Shown in pieces: positions 43,893-44,651 of a DNA stretch of 44,651 nucleotides (positions are counted from its first letter, which is position 1; the number at the start of each line of letters is the position of its first letter). Both the position numbers and the translations under genes were made by a program. Under the pieces are notes generated by a model that saw only the letters and a program-made list of their open reading frames with translations, ran no database searches and was not told the origin of the DNA. The DNA is taken from positions 1 through 44,651 of the forward strand of contig MEEK01000021.1 in NCBI GenBank assembly GCA_001724425.1, written 5' to 3'. This DNA is from Microbacterium sp. SCN 70-27 (GTDB lineage: Bacteria > Actinomycetota > Actinomycetes > Actinomycetales > Microbacteriaceae).

Positions 43893-44651
43893 ATGTTCAA
43901 AGATTCATCCGAGGTGCTGAAGTTCATCAAGGACGAGGACGTCAAGTTCCTCGACATCCGTTTCACGGACCTGCCTGGTGTGCAGCAGCACTTCAACATT
44001 CCCGCTTCGACGGTCGACGAGGAGTTCTTCACCGTCGGTCAGCTGTTCGACGGCTCGTCGATCCGTGGCTTCGCGAACATCCACGAGTCGGACATGCAGC
44101 TGATCCCGGACGTGTCGACGGCCTACCTCGACCAGTTCCGTGAGGCCAAGACGCTCGTCATGGTCTTCGACATCTACAACCCGCGCAATGGCGAGATCTA
44201 TTCGAAGGACCCGCGTCAGGTCGCCAAGAAGGCGGAGAAGTACCTCGCCTCGACCGGCATCGCCGACACGGCGTTCTTCGCCCCCGAGGCCGAGTTCTAC
44301 ATCTTCGACGACGTGCGCTACGAAGTCAGCCAGAACGCCTCGTTCTACTCGGTCGACTCCGAGGAGGGTGCCTGGAACACGGGCCGCACCGAAGAGGGCG
44401 GCAACCTCGCCAACAAGACCCCGTACAAGGGCGGCTACTTCCCGGTCTCGCCCGTCGACAAGACGGCCGACCTCCGCGACGACATCTCGCTGCACCTCAT
44501 CGAGGCGGGCCTCATCCTCGAGCGCGCGCACCACGAGGTCGGCACGGGTGGCCAGCAGGAGATCAACTACCGCTTCGACACGATGGTGCACGCGGCCGAC
44601 GACATCCTGAAGTTCAAGTACATCGTCAAGAACGTCGCCGAGCAGTGGGGC
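43893..44651 (+). CDS. glnA: Glutamine synthetase type I, 3'-truncated by the window
   Basis: 253 codons are visible, no stop before the window ends. The N-terminal beta-grasp domain (about 15-100) includes DGSSIRGFANIHESDM with the active-site Asp, and the catalytic domain begins with APEAEFYIFD (metal Glu) and HHEVGTGGQQEINYRF. It makes glutamine from glutamate, ammonia and ATP. The GlnR operator and -10 box upstream place it in the same nitrogen regulon as amt at the other end of the window. Confidence 0.96.
   Translation, partial: MFKDSSEVLKFIKDEDVKFLDIRFTDLPGVQQHFNIPASTVDEEFFTVGQLFDGSSIRGFANIHESDMQLIPDVSTAYLDQFREAKTLVMVFDIYNPRNGEIYSKDPRQVAKKAEKYLASTGIADTAFFAPEAEFYIFDDVRYEVSQNASFYSVDSEEGAWNTGRTEEGGNLANKTPYKGGYFPVSPVDKTADLRDDISLHLIEAGLILERAHHEVGTGGQQEINYRFDTMVHAADDILKFKYIVKNVAEQWG

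Overview
The window is about 44.6 kb of high-GC DNA (roughly 70% by eye) with densely packed genes on both strands. Gene content points to an actinobacterium of the Microbacteriaceae, most likely Microbacterium or a close relative. The evidence is SepH, a family of DUF3000/3093/3159/3710/4191/4193/7455 proteins, a SigA with a basic-then-acidic N-terminal tail, GlnR-type operators, many GTG starts and many apparently leaderless genes. Genus is inferred from protein resemblance, not from a marker comparison. It reads as core chromosome: I see no phage, insertion sequence, CRISPR array, rRNA or plasmid functions.

Left part (1-11.97 kb): a partial tRNA-Gly and a tRNA-Val, two tandem PemK/MazF-like proteins without an antitoxin, the ammonium transporter amt with a GlnR-type operator, zapE coupled to an alpha/beta hydrolase, DUF3000 with RNase D, a two-gene beta-oxidation operon (thiolase and a hydratase/dehydrogenase fusion), and a TetR regulator coupled to a small membrane protein.

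Middle (11.96-24.65 kb): pepN, dxs, and acnA with a perfect operator palindrome upstream. Then come DUF3159-DUF3710-dut (each pair overlapping by 4 nt), DUF3093, DUF4193, sepH and a phosphodiesterase/phosphatase-fold protein. The order dxs / RNase D / DUF3000 and the dut-DUF3710-DUF3093-DUF4193 cluster match, from memory, conserved actinobacterial neighbourhoods such as those in Mycobacterium tuberculosis.

Right part (24.7-44.65 kb): parC and parE, the two subunits of a second type IIA topoisomerase, are separated by a divergent LuxR-type response regulator / histidine kinase cassette. That cassette carries a 14-codon open reading frame with an ideal ribosome binding site, and a 29-bp direct repeat lies on each side of the kinase. 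I rate this as the most interesting undescribed element here. It is followed by DUF7455, an ATP-grasp protein, a CofE-like ligase whose start overlaps the stop of sigA, a PAC2 protein, pepA-lpdA-sucB, a strange membrane-anchored protein with a kinase-like trace, DUF4191, an RDD protein and the start of glnA behind a full GlnR operator. The lipB-lipA pair usually found between the E2 gene and DUF4191 in relatives is absent here.

Genome-scale signals: the strand-symmetric motif GGATGCC/GGCATCC is strongly over-represented, and many genes have a TAnnnT box exactly 6 nt before the start codon, implying leaderless transcription. The longest gene-free stretch is about 270 bp (29222-29490).
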